Source: Rhodococcus rhodnii (lineage in GTDB: Bacteria; Actinomycetota; Actinomycetes; Mycobacteriales; Pseudonocardiaceae). Taken from it: a DNA stretch of 64,000 nt. The DNA lies in the NCBI GenBank assembly GCA_000720375.1, contig JOAA01000016.1, forward strand, positions 124,001 through 188,000, written 5' to 3'. Below are positions 35,233 to 44,049 of the stretch, piece after piece. Positions within the stretch are counted from its first letter, which is position 1. The number at the start of each line of letters is the position of its first letter. Below the pieces are notes generated by a model. The model saw nothing but the letters and a program-made list of their open reading frames with translations. It was not told the origin of the DNA and searched no databases. The position numbers and the translations under genes were made by a program.

Positions 35233-37053
35233 TTACCGCTTGCACCAGGCCCACATGTTCCACGTCTGCCCACCCTGGAAGTTCAGGTAGGTGACGTCGC
35301 CCGGCTTGCCGCTGGCGTCACAGACACCGATGCTGGCGTCGGTGGCGGCCATGTCAGGCAGCTGGAACAACGGAATCGTGTGCAGGTCGGCGGCCATCAG
35401 CTTGTCGGCCTCGTTGATCTGCTTGGTGCGAGCCGCGAAGTCGAGGTTGCTGTTGGCCTGCTGCAGCAGGGTGTCGACCTGCGAGTTGGAGTACAGGTTG
35501 TAGTTGGCGGTGCCGCCCTTGTCCTTGGAGAGGTAGTTCTCCGAGGAGCTGGACTTGCTCAGGGCACCGACCCAGGCGAACAGGGCCGCGTCGAACGCGC
35601 TGACCGTCAGGTCGTCGTCGTTGAACTTGTCCTTCTGGCCGCTGTTGATCTGGATGCCGGCTTCCTTGCACTTCTGGCTGACCAGCTGCCAGGTCTTGTG
35701 CCTGCGGTCCAGCGTCTTGTAGCCGAGGGTGAACTCGGCACGGGTCGCGCCCTTGGTGTAGACGCCGTCGGCACCGAGCTTCCAGCCGGCGTCCTCCAGC
35801 AGCTTCTTGGCGTCCGCGACCTTGCCCTCACCGACACCCGCGTAGTGGTCCTCGTAACCGACCTCGTTCGGCATGAACAGCACGTTGCCGAGCGGCTTGG
35901 CGTTCGGGTCGATGTCCTTGATCAGGTTGTCGACGATCGCCTGGCGGTCGATGCAGGTCGCCACGGCCTTGCGGATCTCCGGGTTGTCCTTGAACAACGG
36001 CCGCGACATGTTGAAGTCGATGTGCTCGTAGGTCTGGCCACCCTGGGCGAGCAACTTGATCGTCGGGATCGACTTGAGCTGGATGGCCGTCGGGCCGTCA
36101 GCCTGGGTGTCGATCGACTGGACTTCCTTGTTCTGCAGCTGCTGCGAGGCGGACTGCGAGTTGGTGTTGGTCCGGACCGTCACCTTCGAGGGACCGGTCT
36201 TCGGGCCCCAGTACTTCTCATTGCGCACGAGCACGAGCTCATCGCGCCCGTCGGCGCTCTGGATCTTGAACGGACCACCGGAGATCGCGTTCTCCGGCTT
36301 GAAGCCCAGCCACGCCTCGGTGTAGGCCTTGATGGCCTTGTCCGTGGTCAGCTCGGGGCTGGTGCGGGTCAGCTTGGTGATGTCCGCGACGCCCGCGTTC
36401 TTCTCCCAGATGTGCCCGGGCAGGATGCTGTTGTTGCCGGTGTAGGAGAACAGGCCGCGGTAGTCGGCGTACGGCTTCTCGAAGATCACCGTCGCGGTCT
36501 TGAGGTCATCGGAGCACTTGACCTCCTTGATGTCCTCGTAGCCCGCGGTCGACGAGTCGAACTTCTTGCCGGTGTCCTTGCCACGGACCAGGAACTGCAG
36601 GTAGATGTCCTTGCAGCCGATCGGGGCGCCATCCTGCCAGACGGCCGCCTTCTGGAACTTGTACTCGATCGTCTGCGGTTCCTTCGAGGTGACCTTCACC
36701 GACTCCATCAGGTCGCCGTCGATCTGCTGCTCGAACTGGCCGCCCTCGACGACGCCGATGTACACCGACGGCTGCACCGCAACGGTCGCGACCAGGTTGG
36801 CGGCGCTGTTGGTGACACCGATCAGGTTGTTGTAGTCGTGGGAGTTCTCCTCGGTCACCGTGGTGATCTCACCCATGTCGGGGACCGTGGGACGCTTGTA
36901 GACCTTGTCCTCGCCGCCGATCTCCCTCGGCTTCGCGTCCTGCTGGTTGGCCCCGCTGCCGCCGGAGCTGTCCGTCCCGGAGCTGCAGGCTCCGAGCACC
37001 AAGCTCGCCGACGCGAACAGCGCGATCGCGGAGATTGCCTTTGATCTCCTCAT
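35233..37053 (-). CDS. oppA: oligopeptide-binding lipoprotein of the opp transporter
   Basis: This is a 606-residue family-5 extracellular solute-binding protein. The signal peptide (MRRSKAISAIALFASASL) ends in the lipobox LGAC with a lipidated Cys, followed by a Ser/Gly linker. The SBP core includes AAVWQDGAPIGCKDIYL and the RPLFKDNPEIRKAVATCIDR segment. It heads the oppABCDF operon; the 244 bp upstream hold its promoter and no other gene. The C-terminus contains an extra cysteine (VCDASGK). Peptide preference is unknown. Confidence 0.9.
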   Translation of the reverse strand: MRRSKAISAIALFASASLVLGACSSGTDSSGGSGANQQDAKPREIGGEDKVYKRPTVPDMGEITTVTEENSHDYNNLIGVTNSAANLVATVAVQPSVYIGVVEGGQFEQQIDGDLMESVKVTSKEPQTIEYKFQKAAVWQDGAPIGCKDIYLQFLVRGKDTGKKFDSSTAGYEDIKEVKCSDDLKTATVIFEKPYADYRGLFSYTGNNSILPGHIWEKNAGVADITKLTRTSPELTTDKAIKAYTEAWLGFKPENAISGGPFKIQSADGRDELVLVRNEKYWGPKTGPSKVTVRTNTNSQSASQQLQNKEVQSIDTQADGPTAIQLKSIPTIKLLAQGGQTYEHIDFNMSRPLFKDNPEIRKAVATCIDRQAIVDNLIKDIDPNAKPLGNVLFMPNEVGYEDHYAGVGEGKVADAKKLLEDAGWKLGADGVYTKGATRAEFTLGYKTLDRRHKTWQLVSQKCKEAGIQINSGQKDKFNDDDLTVSAFDAALFAWVGALSKSSSSENYLSKDKGGTANYNLYSNSQVDTLLQQANSNLDFAARTKQINEADKLMAADLHTIPLFQLPDMAATDASIGVCDASGKPGDVTYLNFQGGQTWNMWAWCKR

Positions 37054-37297
37054 TGACACGTGCCCTCCTAGCACAGGGTCATCTCTTACAAGCCGATCTG
37101 TCGCTTGAAGAGCACCCATGACTCTAAGACGCGCCCAACTGCCGTGAGCCGCGCACTGCCGTGGAACGCTAGAAACCCGAATGGTCGCGGGTCATCAGCC
37201 AGGGTCTGATCGTGACCAAAGGGTGACACGTCGATAGCGCTCGGCAACCCATCCGTTACCCGCCGGTACTATTTCGAATCCGAGCGGACACAGAGAG

Positions 37298-38971
37298 CTA
37301 GTTTTGCTTGCGCTGCCAACTGACCGCGGACGCGAAGGGTGCGTTGAGCGGCGCGGTCAGATCACCGGTTGTCAATTCCGCTCGAGCCGCCACCGAATCG
37401 GCCAATTGGAACAGCGGGACCGCCACCGCTTGGCGCCATAGCCGCGGCTCGACCTTCTCTATAGCTTCGGTTAATGACATCGACCCGTTCAATGCGGAGT
37501 CGATCGTGGGTTGCAGGCTGCGGTCGCAGAACCCCATGACATTGCCTGGCAGAACCGTGCTCGCGTCGTTCGTGCTCGTCGGGCAGCCGTAGACCGACGC
37601 CATGACAGCGGCCGGGTTGTCGCCGACCGGGCGCGGCGCGATCAGGAGGTCGGGCCCCGCGTCCGTGCCGCTGACCCGCATCAGCTGGTCACCGACCGGG
37701 GTGACGAGCTTGACCTGAACGCCGGCGGCGACGAGCTGCCGCTGGACTTCCTTGGCGACGAGCAGGTACGGCTCTTTGTCGACGGGCGCACCCAGCGTGA
37801 CCGACAGAGGGCGTCCTTCTCGGGTCCAGATGCCTGATACGAGCGAGTACCCGGCCTGGGTGAGCAAGGACTGCGCCGCGGCCTGATCGTGCAGCAGCGC
37901 GCCAGTTGGGGCGTATCCAGCCTGTGAGGGCGCGAGGACCAGGGCGTCGGCGCGCACGCTTGGGCCGCCGCCGGTGCCGACCTTGATGACCTCGTCCCGG
38001 TCCAACAGGTTGACCAGCGCGGTACGCACCCGTTCATCGGACAGGTCGGTCCCGGACGGCTTGAGGAAAAGGCTGATCACGCTGGGTCTCGGCGCGGATT
38101 TCACGGTGACCCGCTCGCCCAGTGCCTGCAGCATCGCGACGCCGCCCGCGTCCGTCCGCGCGACGACCAACTGGTCATGGCCGGTGCGCAGGGCATCGGT
38201 CAACCCGGCCTGGTCAGCCCGCCGCAGAATCACCCGATCAGCGACCGCGGGTTGCTCCCAGTAGCGCTCGTTGCGCTCCAGCACGATCTCGCCCCGCGCC
38301 GCGTCGACCTGCTTGATCGAGAACGGGCCCGCGGTGGCCGGGAACGAGCTCTCCAGGACCTGATCCCACCCCCCGGGAGCGTCTTTCAGCAGGTGGGCGG
38401 GTAGAAGACTGGAGAAGAGGGACCGCCAGCCCGGGTAGGAAGCGGCGAAGGTGACCTGGACGACCTTGCCGCTCTCCTCGGCCTTGATGTCGCTGATCAG
38501 CCGGTATCCGGCGGAGTCGACGCCACCGGGCTCGTCACGCATCTGCTCACGAAGATAAAGGAAGTCCTCAGCGGCGATGGGTGCGCCATCCGACCACGCG
38601 GCGTCACCACGCAGCCGATAGGTGACGGTGTAGGGAACGTTGCTCGTGACGTCCGCGGAGACCATGAGGGTCCGGTCAAGCTGCGGACTTCCATCCGGAG
38701 CGGTCCGGAACACGCTCGGCAGCAGCATGGTCGACAGCGCGGTGGTGATCGTGGACTGATCGGCCAGCACATGCGGGTTGTAACCACCGGTGATGCTGTC
38801 CACGCCGACGACGATCTCGCCGGGTTTGGCCGCGGGAGCCGAAGGCATTGGCGGGACCGTGCCGACGACCGGCGGCGGTGGCGTCACGGAACAGGCAGCA
38901 AGCATCAGCGCAGCGACCACTGCGACTGCCATTCGCACGGCTCGGCACCCCCTTGGCTGCGAGGATGCCAT
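37298..38971 (-). CDS. lpqW: LpqW-like family-5 solute-binding lipoprotein
   Basis: This is a 557-residue lipoprotein with a twin-charge signal peptide ending in the lipobox LAAC and a proline-rich linker (SVTPPPPVVGTVPPMP), then an SBP family-5 domain (GDAAWSDGAPIAAEDFLYLREQM). It is separated from the transporter genes and lies beside typA, the position of lpqW (Rv1166) in M. tuberculosis, whose product controls the branch between PIM and LAM synthesis. The assignment is by position and family; a plain transporter component is the alternative. Confidence 0.7.
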   Translation of the reverse strand: MASSQPRGCRAVRMAVAVVAALMLAACSVTPPPPVVGTVPPMPSAPAAKPGEIVVGVDSITGGYNPHVLADQSTITTALSTMLLPSVFRTAPDGSPQLDRTLMVSADVTSNVPYTVTYRLRGDAAWSDGAPIAAEDFLYLREQMRDEPGGVDSAGYRLISDIKAEESGKVVQVTFAASYPGWRSLFSSLLPAHLLKDAPGGWDQVLESSFPATAGPFSIKQVDAARGEIVLERNERYWEQPAVADRVILRRADQAGLTDALRTGHDQLVVARTDAGGVAMLQALGERVTVKSAPRPSVISLFLKPSGTDLSDERVRTALVNLLDRDEVIKVGTGGGPSVRADALVLAPSQAGYAPTGALLHDQAAAQSLLTQAGYSLVSGIWTREGRPLSVTLGAPVDKEPYLLVAKEVQRQLVAAGVQVKLVTPVGDQLMRVSGTDAGPDLLIAPRPVGDNPAAVMASVYGCPTSTNDASTVLPGNVMGFCDRSLQPTIDSALNGSMSLTEAIEKVEPRLWRQAVAVPLFQLADSVAARAELTTGDLTAPLNAPFASAVSWQRKQN

Positions 38972-39206
38972 TGTCTTCCAACCCACGCACCCGAGTTTTC
39001 CAGTCCCGGCCGGATCGCGTCCGGCGAATAGGGTGTTTTCCAGGAAATCGAAAGGTGCAGGTGGTCACAGCGCACAAATGGGCGGGCCGGTGTGAAAGAC
39101 CGATAGCAGATCGACATCGGCCCAGCTGGCGAGCAGTTTTCCGCAGGTCCGGCCCGGGCCGATTTCTGCTCGTTCGAGCGAACGTCGACGCCGTCGCCCG
39201 AATGTC

Positions 39207-39240
39207 AAAGGGGGCCGCCACTTTCGTGACGGCCCCCTTT
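39207..39240 (-). terminator. rho-independent-like terminator after typA
   Basis: AAAGGGGGCCG and CGGCCCCCTTT pair perfectly across a 12-base loop that itself can pair CAC with GTG. The arm ends in TTT on both sides, so it can also serve convergent transcription. It lies 12 bp after the typA stop. Confidence 0.75.
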
Positions 39241-39251
39241 GGTAACCCTTG

Positions 39252-41150
39252 TCAGCCCTGGGTCTTGGCGCGGGAACGGGCCCGGGCGCGCTGGGTCGAG
39301 TCGAGGATCAGCTTGCGGACGCGGATCGCGTTGGGCGCCACCTCAACACACTCGTCACTGGCGCAGAACTCCAGTGCCTCCTCAAGCCCCAGCTTGCGTG
39401 GCCGGGCAAGGCGCTCAAGCTCGTCACCGGTCGACGACCGCATGTTGGTCAGCTTCTTTTCCCGTGCCACGTTGACATCCAGGTCCTCGGCGCGCGGGTT
39501 CTCGCCCACCACCATGCCTTCGTAGGCATCCTGGCCCGGCTCCACGAAGAACGTGCCACGGTCGGCGAGCTGGATCATGGCGTACGCGGTGATCGGGCCG
39601 GTGCGGTCGGCGACCAACGAGCCGCTGTGGCGGGTGCGCAGTTCGCCCACCCACGGGAAGTAGCCCTCGAACACGTGGTTCGCGATGCCGGTTCCCCGCG
39701 TCTCGGTCAAGAACTCCGTGCGGAAGCCGATCAGGCCGCGGGCCGGGACCACGTACTCCAGGCGGATCCGGCCGGTGCCGTGGCCGCCCATGTGCTCCAT
39801 CTTTCCCTTGCGGGACGCGAGCAGCTGCGTGATCGCGCCGAGGTGCTCCTCCGGCGCGTCGATCGTCAGGCGCTCGAACGGCTCGCACAGCTTGCCGTCG
39901 ATGGTGCGGGTGACCACCTGGGGCTTGCCGACCGTCAGCTCGAAGCCTTCCCGGCGCATCGTCTCGACGAGGATCGCCAGCGCGAGCTCGCCACGGCCCT
40001 GGACCTCCCAGGTGTCCGGGCGCTCGGTCGGCAGGACCTTCACGCTCACGTTGCCGACGAGTTCGGCGTCCAGCCGGGCCTTCAGCACCCGCGCGGTCAG
40101 CTTGGTGCCGCCGTTGCGGCCCGCCAGCGGCGAGGTGTTCACACCGATGGTCATCGCGATCGCGGGCTCGTCGACCGTGATCCGGGGCAGCGGCACCGGG
40201 TTGTCCACGTCCGCGAGCGTGTCGCCGATGGTGATGTCCGGGATGCCGGAGATGGCCACGAGGTCACCCGCGGAGGCCTCCTCGGCGGGCACACGCTCGA
40301 GCGCCTCGGTGATCAGCAGCTCGGCGATCCGGACGTTCGACACCGAACCGTCCGCACGGCACCAGGCCACGGTCTGGCCCTTGCGCAGCTTGCCCGCGTG
40401 GATCCGGCACAGCGCGATCCGGCCGAGGAAGCTGGAGGCGTCCAGGTTGGTCACCAGCGCCTGCAGCGGCGCGTCGGGGTCGCCGGTCGGCGACGGGATG
40501 TGATGCAGCAGCACATCGAACAATGGGTCGAGGTTCTCGCTGTCCGGCAGGCCGCCGTCGGCAGGCTGGTTCAGCGACGCACGGCCGGCGCGCGCCGAGG
40601 CGTAGACCACCGGCAGGTCCAGCACCGCGTCGAGGTCTTCGAGATCAAGGTCACCGGCCAGGTCCAGCAGCAGGTCGTGGCTCTCGCTGACGACCTCTTC
40701 GATCCGGGCGTCCGGGCGGTCCACTTTGTTCACGACGAGCACCACGGGCAGGCCGGCGGCCAGCGCCTTGCGCAGCACGAAGCGGGTCTGCGGCAGCGGG
40801 CCTTCGCTGGCGTCGACGAGCAGCAGGACGCCGTCGACCATGGACAGGCCGCGCTCCACCTCGCCACCGAAGTCGGCGTGCCCGGGGGTGTCGACCACGT
40901 TGATGGTCACCACGCCGTCCGGGGTCTGCCTGCGTACGGCCGTGTTCTTGGCCAGGATCGTGATGCCTTTCTCCCGCTCGAGTTCGCCGGAGTCCATCAC
41001 GCGGTCGACCAGCTCGGCACGTTCGCCGAACGCCCCGGACTGACGCAGCATGGCGTCGACGAGCGTGGTCTTACCGTGGTCGACGTGCGCCACAATGGCG
41101 ACGTTGCGCAGGTCCGTCCGGGTCCTGCTGACAGTGGCCGATGCGGGCAC
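39252..41150 (-). CDS. typA: ribosome-associated GTPase TypA/BipA
   Basis: This is a 632-residue translational GTPase with [20 protein letters not shown] (G1), [14 protein letters not shown] (G3), NKVDRPDAR (G4) and the EF-G-like C-terminal domains ending in the TypA-specific [14 protein letters not shown] region. The GTG at 41150 follows AGGAG and gives [15 protein letters not shown]; the frame upstream of it is not conserved-looking. It is a ribosome-assembly and stress factor. Divergent from the cysteine-rich small gene. Confidence 0.92.
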   Translation of the reverse strand: MPASATVSRTRTDLRNVAIVAHVDHGKTTLVDAMLRQSGAFGERAELVDRVMDSGELEREKGITILAKNTAVRRQTPDGVVTINVVDTPGHADFGGEVERGLSMVDGVLLLVDASEGPLPQTRFVLRKALAAGLPVVLVVNKVDRPDARIEEVVSESHDLLLDLAGDLDLEDLDAVLDLPVVYASARAGRASLNQPADGGLPDSENLDPLFDVLLHHIPSPTGDPDAPLQALVTNLDASSFLGRIALCRIHAGKLRKGQTVAWCRADGSVSNVRIAELLITEALERVPAEEASAGDLVAISGIPDITIGDTLADVDNPVPLPRITVDEPAIAMTIGVNTSPLAGRNGGTKLTARVLKARLDAELVGNVSVKVLPTERPDTWEVQGRGELALAILVETMRREGFELTVGKPQVVTRTIDGKLCEPFERLTIDAPEEHLGAITQLLASRKGKMEHMGGHGTGRIRLEYVVPARGLIGFRTEFLTETRGTGIANHVFEGYFPWVGELRTRHSGSLVADRTGPITAYAMIQLADRGTFFVEPGQDAYEGMVVGENPRAEDLDVNVAREKKLTNMRSSTGDELERLARPRKLGLEEALEFCASDECVEVAPNAIRVRKLILDSTQRARARSRAKTQG

Positions 41151-41215
41151 GCGAGAGCTCCTGTACCTCGAGTATGGGAATGGCCCCACGCTTCCATGCG
41201 GACGAGGCCCAGCAG

Positions 41216-41234
41216 AAAGGTTACCCTGACCAAG
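41216..41234 (+). promoter_or_regulatory. DtxR/IdeR iron-box-like site, distal
   Basis: AAAGGTTACCCTGACCAAG matches the dyad core of the iron-regulator box (AGGTTA-n-CTnACC) in most positions but with weaker flanks than the proximal site 48 bp downstream. Both lie in the 159-bp gap upstream of the 55-residue cysteine-rich gene. Confidence 0.4.
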
Positions 41235-41263
41235 GGTGTGACCAGCCGCACAGGACGATCAAG

Positions 41264-41282
41264 AAAGGTTAACCTAGCCTTA
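41264..41282 (+). promoter_or_regulatory. DtxR/IdeR iron-box-like site, proximal
   Basis: AAAGGTTAACCTAGCCTTA agrees with TWAGGTTAGSCTWACCTWA at about 15 of 19 positions, including both GGTTA-like half sites. It ends 27 bp before the GTG of the small cysteine-rich gene. Repression by an iron-loaded DtxR/IdeR-type regulator would make the gene iron-starvation induced. Confidence 0.5.
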
Positions 41283-41309
41283 CTTCGACTCGTCGAGGTT
41301 GGAGCGTGC

Positions 41310-41477
41310 GTGGGCAAGAAGAAGATCAAGGCCAAGTACGTGGGCAAGACGCCCGCGGAAACCGTGCGCAACCTCATGAAGGCCGGCAAGGTCAAGAAGA
41401 AGTGCTGCAAGTCGAAAGATCGCTGCGGCAAGTGCCCGGTCCTCGCCTTGCGCCGCGCGAAGGACATCGCCGCCTAG
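41310..41477 (+). CDS. small cysteine-rich protein with an iron-box promoter
   Basis: This is a 55-residue very basic protein (11 of the first 30 residues are Lys or Arg) with four cysteines at 32, 33, 39 and 42 (KCCKSKDRCGKCPVLALRR), enough for one metal or Fe-S site. GTG start at 41310 after TTGGAG. I recognise the sequence as conserved across actinobacteria but know no function. The iron-box-like sites upstream suggest a role in iron or Fe-S metabolism; this is inference. Confidence 0.75.
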   Translation: MGKKKIKAKYVGKTPAETVRNLMKAGKVKKKCCKSKDRCGKCPVLALRRAKDIAA

Positions 41478-41486
41478 CCAGGGCCC

Positions 41487-41537
41487 ATCGAGGCCGCCGA
41501 CACCCCTCGATCGCCAGCCGCACGGGGTTCGCCCGTG
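41487..41537 (+). terminator. two hairpins after the cysteine-rich gene
   Basis: ATCGAGG pairs with CCTCGAT (41487-41493 with 41505-41511), and CACGGG-GTTCG-CCCGTG (41521-41537) follows, trailed by TTT. Together they look like a terminator after the small gene. Confidence 0.45.
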
Positions 41538-41825
41538 TTTCGCGAAGAGTTCATCTCGGCACGGGACTGGGCGCCGTTCGGCGTGTACATCGCGAAAGCA
41601 GGCATTTCACCTGCACGTGAACCCAGTCGGCCACCGGAGTGACCACGAGATCACGGTCGGCGACCAAGAACGGCGTAAACAGAACGCACGTCACTTAATG
41701 GTTATGCCCCGGCAGAGTAAAAGCTTATTCAAAAGCCCATTTCGGATAGGTCGGCCCGGACCGGCTACCGGTCGATCCGGGCAGTTCGGCGCATACCGAA
41801 ACTTTTCGTACCGACACATTTCTCG
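41538..41825. other. non-coding stretch, nothing recognised
   Basis: This 288-bp region continues the 348-bp gap between the cysteine-rich gene and the YCII gene. It is less GC-rich than its surroundings (for example cacttaatggttatg and aagcttattcaaaag) and contains only weak dyads such as ACCGGctaCCGGT. I found no open frame with codon bias, no RNA gene and no repeat. Confidence 0.5.
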
Positions 41826-42125
41826 CTAGCTGGCCAGCGCCTCGTTGACCCTGGACATCTCCGGGGCCGTGCGGGTCGCCTCGAACTCGACGACCTCGTG
41901 CCGGACCATCCGCGCCATCTCGAGCGGATCCGTGGCCAGCAAGGCTTCCAGCTTGGCTCGGGGCATCGGACGGGTGATGATCACCCGGCCGGTCTTGCTC
42001 GGCTGACGGCCCGAGCACAGAAAGTGCCCGGCGTCATAGTGCCTGCTGAGCCATTCCATATGATCAGGCAGCAGATAGTCGATCTCTTCTATTGGCGCTT
42101 TGTAGGCCAGCATCACGATGTACAT
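41826..42125 (-). CDS. YciI-family protein
   Basis: This is a 99-residue YCII-domain protein of the dimeric alpha/beta-barrel fold (MYIVMLAYKAPIEEIDYLLPDHMEWLSRHY, with the family's His-containing DHMEWL motif). The function of the family is mostly unknown; some members are associated with dehalogenase-like enzymes. It stands alone on the minus strand, divergent from trpS. Confidence 0.8.
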   Translation of the reverse strand: MYIVMLAYKAPIEEIDYLLPDHMEWLSRHYDAGHFLCSGRQPSKTGRVIITRPMPRAKLEALLATDPLEMARMVRHEVVEFEATRTAPEMSRVNEALAS

Positions 42126-42215
42126 GCGATTTACGGTACGCCGCGCATAGCGCTATCGGAATCAAATCAGCGCCGCATATACGCGTTCTTTATGCGGCCC
42201 TGCTACCCTCGGTTC

Positions 42216-42275
42216 ATGCACAGCAGCACCCAGATGTGGTGGGCCGCCGCAGGCGGCCGACTCGCTGTGCGCTGA
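42216..42275 (+). CDS. trp leader peptide of the trpS attenuator
   Basis: This 19-residue ORF reads MHSSTQMWWAAAGGRLAVR, with two consecutive tryptophan codons (42237-42242). It ends at TGA 42275, 8 bp before the terminator stem. Ribosome stalling at the WW codons when charged tRNA-Trp is scarce is the standard switch for attenuation. A start with no clear Shine-Dalgarno is normal for such leaders. Confidence 0.85.
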   Translation: MHSSTQMWWAAAGGRLAVR

Positions 42276-42309
42276 GTGCCACAGGCCGCCCCGACCGGGC
42301 GGCCTTTTT
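42242..42309 (+). promoter_or_regulatory. transcription attenuator of trpS
   Basis: Two hairpins are visible. GGCCGCC-GCA-GGCGGCC (42242-42258) overlaps the leader codons, and GGCCGCCC-CGACC-GGGCGGCC (42284-42304) is followed by five Ts (42305-42309), a textbook intrinsic terminator. The 3' arm of the first hairpin (GGCGGCC) is complementary to the 5' arm of the second, giving the antiterminator when the ribosome stalls on the tandem Trp codons. Confidence 0.85.
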
Positions 42310-42357
42310 CGTGTCCCCCGGCGGCGGCCGAAGTCCGTTGAAGAGGGAGGACACACC

Positions 42358-43323
42358 ATGACCAGACTGTCCGGGATCACCCCGTCCGGGCGCGTCCACG
42401 TGGGCAACTACCTGGGAGCGCTGCGGCGGTGGGCCCGCGAGGGCGCGGCCGACGACCTGTACTTCGTCAGCGACATGCACGCGATGACGACGGCGTACAA
42501 CCCGCAGCGTCTCAGAGCGCTCAGCAAGGAGATGCTCGCCGTGCTGATCGGGTCGGGCATCGCCCCGGAGAGCGTGTTCGTGCAGTCCGATATCGCCACC
42601 CAGCTGTCCACGCTGACCTGGGTCCTGGAGTGCACGTGCACGTTCGGCGAGGTGTCGCGGATGACCCAGTTCAAGGAGAAGTCCACCGGCGCCAAGACCG
42701 TACGGCTCGGCCTGCTGACGTATCCGGTGCTGATGGCCTCGGACATCCTGTTGCCGGGCGCGCACGAGGTCCCGGTCGGCGACGACCAGGCGCAGCACGT
42801 CGAACTGGCGCGGGCGCTGGCTCGGCGGTTCAACACCACCTACGGCGAGGCGTTCGTCGTACCGAAGGCGGTGATGCCGAAGGTCGGCGCGCGCATCCGT
42901 GACCTGGCCCATCCGGACCGCAAGATGGCGAAGTCCACGCGGGACGAAGCCGGGGTGGTGTTCGTGCTGGACGAGCCGGACATGATCCACCGGAAGTTCC
43001 AGCGCGCGGTGACCGACACGGCCGACCGGGTCGAGTACCGGCCGGAACAGCAGCCGGGCGTGGCGAACCTGCTGGAGATCCTGGGTGCGTGCACCGGGCA
43101 GTCGCCGAAGAAGGCGGCCGAGGGTATCGGCTCCTATCGGGTTTTGAAGGAGACCGTGGCCGACGCCGTCATCGAGGAACTGCGTGACGTGCGCAAGCGC
43201 ACCCAGGACCTGTTGGCGGATCCGGCCGGGCTGGACCGGATCCGGGCGACCGGCGCCGAACGGGCCGCCCAGCGCGGCGCGCATCGGCTGGCGTCCGTGC
43301 TCCGCCTGGCCGGAATCGGTTGA
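42358..43323 (+). CDS. trpS: tryptophanyl-tRNA synthetase
   Basis: This is a 321-residue class I aminoacyl-tRNA synthetase. The HIGH-like motif is VHVGNYLGAL (after SGITPSGR), and the KMSKS motif reads RKMAKST. The core SRMTQFKEKS and MASDILLPGAHEVPVGDDQAQHVEL segments are conserved. GGGAGGAC lies before the ATG. The attenuator upstream makes it inducible by Trp starvation; in Streptomyces coelicolor such control is known for the antibiotic-resistant TrpRS1 (from memory), so a second TrpRS may exist elsewhere in the genome. Confidence 0.92.
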   Translation: MTRLSGITPSGRVHVGNYLGALRRWAREGAADDLYFVSDMHAMTTAYNPQRLRALSKEMLAVLIGSGIAPESVFVQSDIATQLSTLTWVLECTCTFGEVSRMTQFKEKSTGAKTVRLGLLTYPVLMASDILLPGAHEVPVGDDQAQHVELARALARRFNTTYGEAFVVPKAVMPKVGARIRDLAHPDRKMAKSTRDEAGVVFVLDEPDMIHRKFQRAVTDTADRVEYRPEQQPGVANLLEILGACTGQSPKKAAEGIGSYRVLKETVADAVIEELRDVRKRTQDLLADPAGLDRIRATGAERAAQRGAHRLASVLRLAGIG

Positions 43324-43326
43324 AGA

Positions 43327-44049
43327 TCACGTGCCCTCGTGGACCTTGCCGTCCACGAGGGCACGGAACACCGGCAGCAGAATGCGGTCCGCGGGCAGCC
43401 ACTCCACGTCGTCCAGTTCGTCGCGGCTCAGCCAGCGCAACTCCTCGTGCTCCACCGCCACCGGATCCGAGTCGGTGGAAGCCTCGTAGATCCGCAGCAG
43501 TTTCCCGCCTGGCAGAACGACATCCGGCCCGATCGCCGCGCTGGGCGACACCTCGATGCCGAGTTCCTCCTGGCATTCCCGGCGCACGGCCTCCTCGTCG
43601 CTCTCCCCCGGCTCGACGCGACCGCCTGGCAGCTCCCACATTCCGGCGACTTCTTCCGGAAAAGCCCGCTGCTGAGCCAAAATCCGGCCGTCACGGACGA
43701 TCGCGGTCCCGACGATCACGGGCGCGTCGGCCAGTTCGACAGCCCGCGACCGAGTGCCTTCCGCGACCGAGCCGAGCAACGACAACACCGGCCGGCGTAC
43801 CGCGATCCCGTCCACGAAAGCGTTGGGCGACAACCAGGACAGCTCACACGTCAGCAAGGTCCCGGCTGCTGTCGAGACACACGTCCCGGTCAGCCGCGCG
43901 GCTCGGAACGTCCTGCCGGGCAGTACGGCGGCGATCTTGCCGGCCGACACCGAAACCAGGTGCGCACGCTTGGAAACCAGCTCGATCCACGCTCCGGCAA
44001 CGGTTCGCGCGGGCGCTTCGATCAGCGCCGTGGTCCGCAGAGCGGGCAT
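43327..44049 (-). CDS. SRPBCC-like domain fused to a Nudix hydrolase
   Basis: This is a 240-residue protein. Residues about 1-105 resemble an SRPBCC/START-like domain (RTTALIEAPARTVAGAWIELVSKRAHL). The C-terminal part is a Nudix domain with an intact box, GRVEPGESDEEAVRRECQEE, preceded by GMWELPGG. Nudix enzymes cleave nucleoside diphosphates linked to other groups; the fused N-terminal domain may bind a hydrophobic ligand. It overlaps the TetR gene by one base (TGATG), so the two are co-transcribed. The C-terminal codons are part of a terminator stem shared with trpS. Confidence 0.8.
   Translation of the reverse strand: MPALRTTALIEAPARTVAGAWIELVSKRAHLVSVSAGKIAAVLPGRTFRAARLTGTCVSTAAGTLLTCELSWLSPNAFVDGIAVRRPVLSLLGSVAEGTRSRAVELADAPVIVGTAIVRDGRILAQQRAFPEEVAGMWELPGGRVEPGESDEEAVRRECQEELGIEVSPSAAIGPDVVLPGGKLLRIYEASTDSDPVAVEHEELRWLSRDELDDVEWLPADRILLPVFRALVDGKVHEGT
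43331..43364. terminator. bidirectional terminator between trpS and the Nudix gene
   Basis: GTGCCCTCGTGGA and TCCACGAGGGCAC pair perfectly over 13 bp around an 8-base loop. It starts 7 bp after the trpS stop and also covers the last codons and stop of the convergent Nudix gene. Confidence 0.65.

Noticed and set aside
35380..37044. 554-residue plus-strand frame opposite oppA
   Set aside because: Antisense shadow with extreme Val/Leu/Gly/Arg composition and no motif.
39249..41477. 742-residue plus-strand frame opposite typA
   Set aside because: It is an antisense shadow in a high-GC region; typA has all GTPase motifs. Only its last 55 codons, from GTG 41310, are real.
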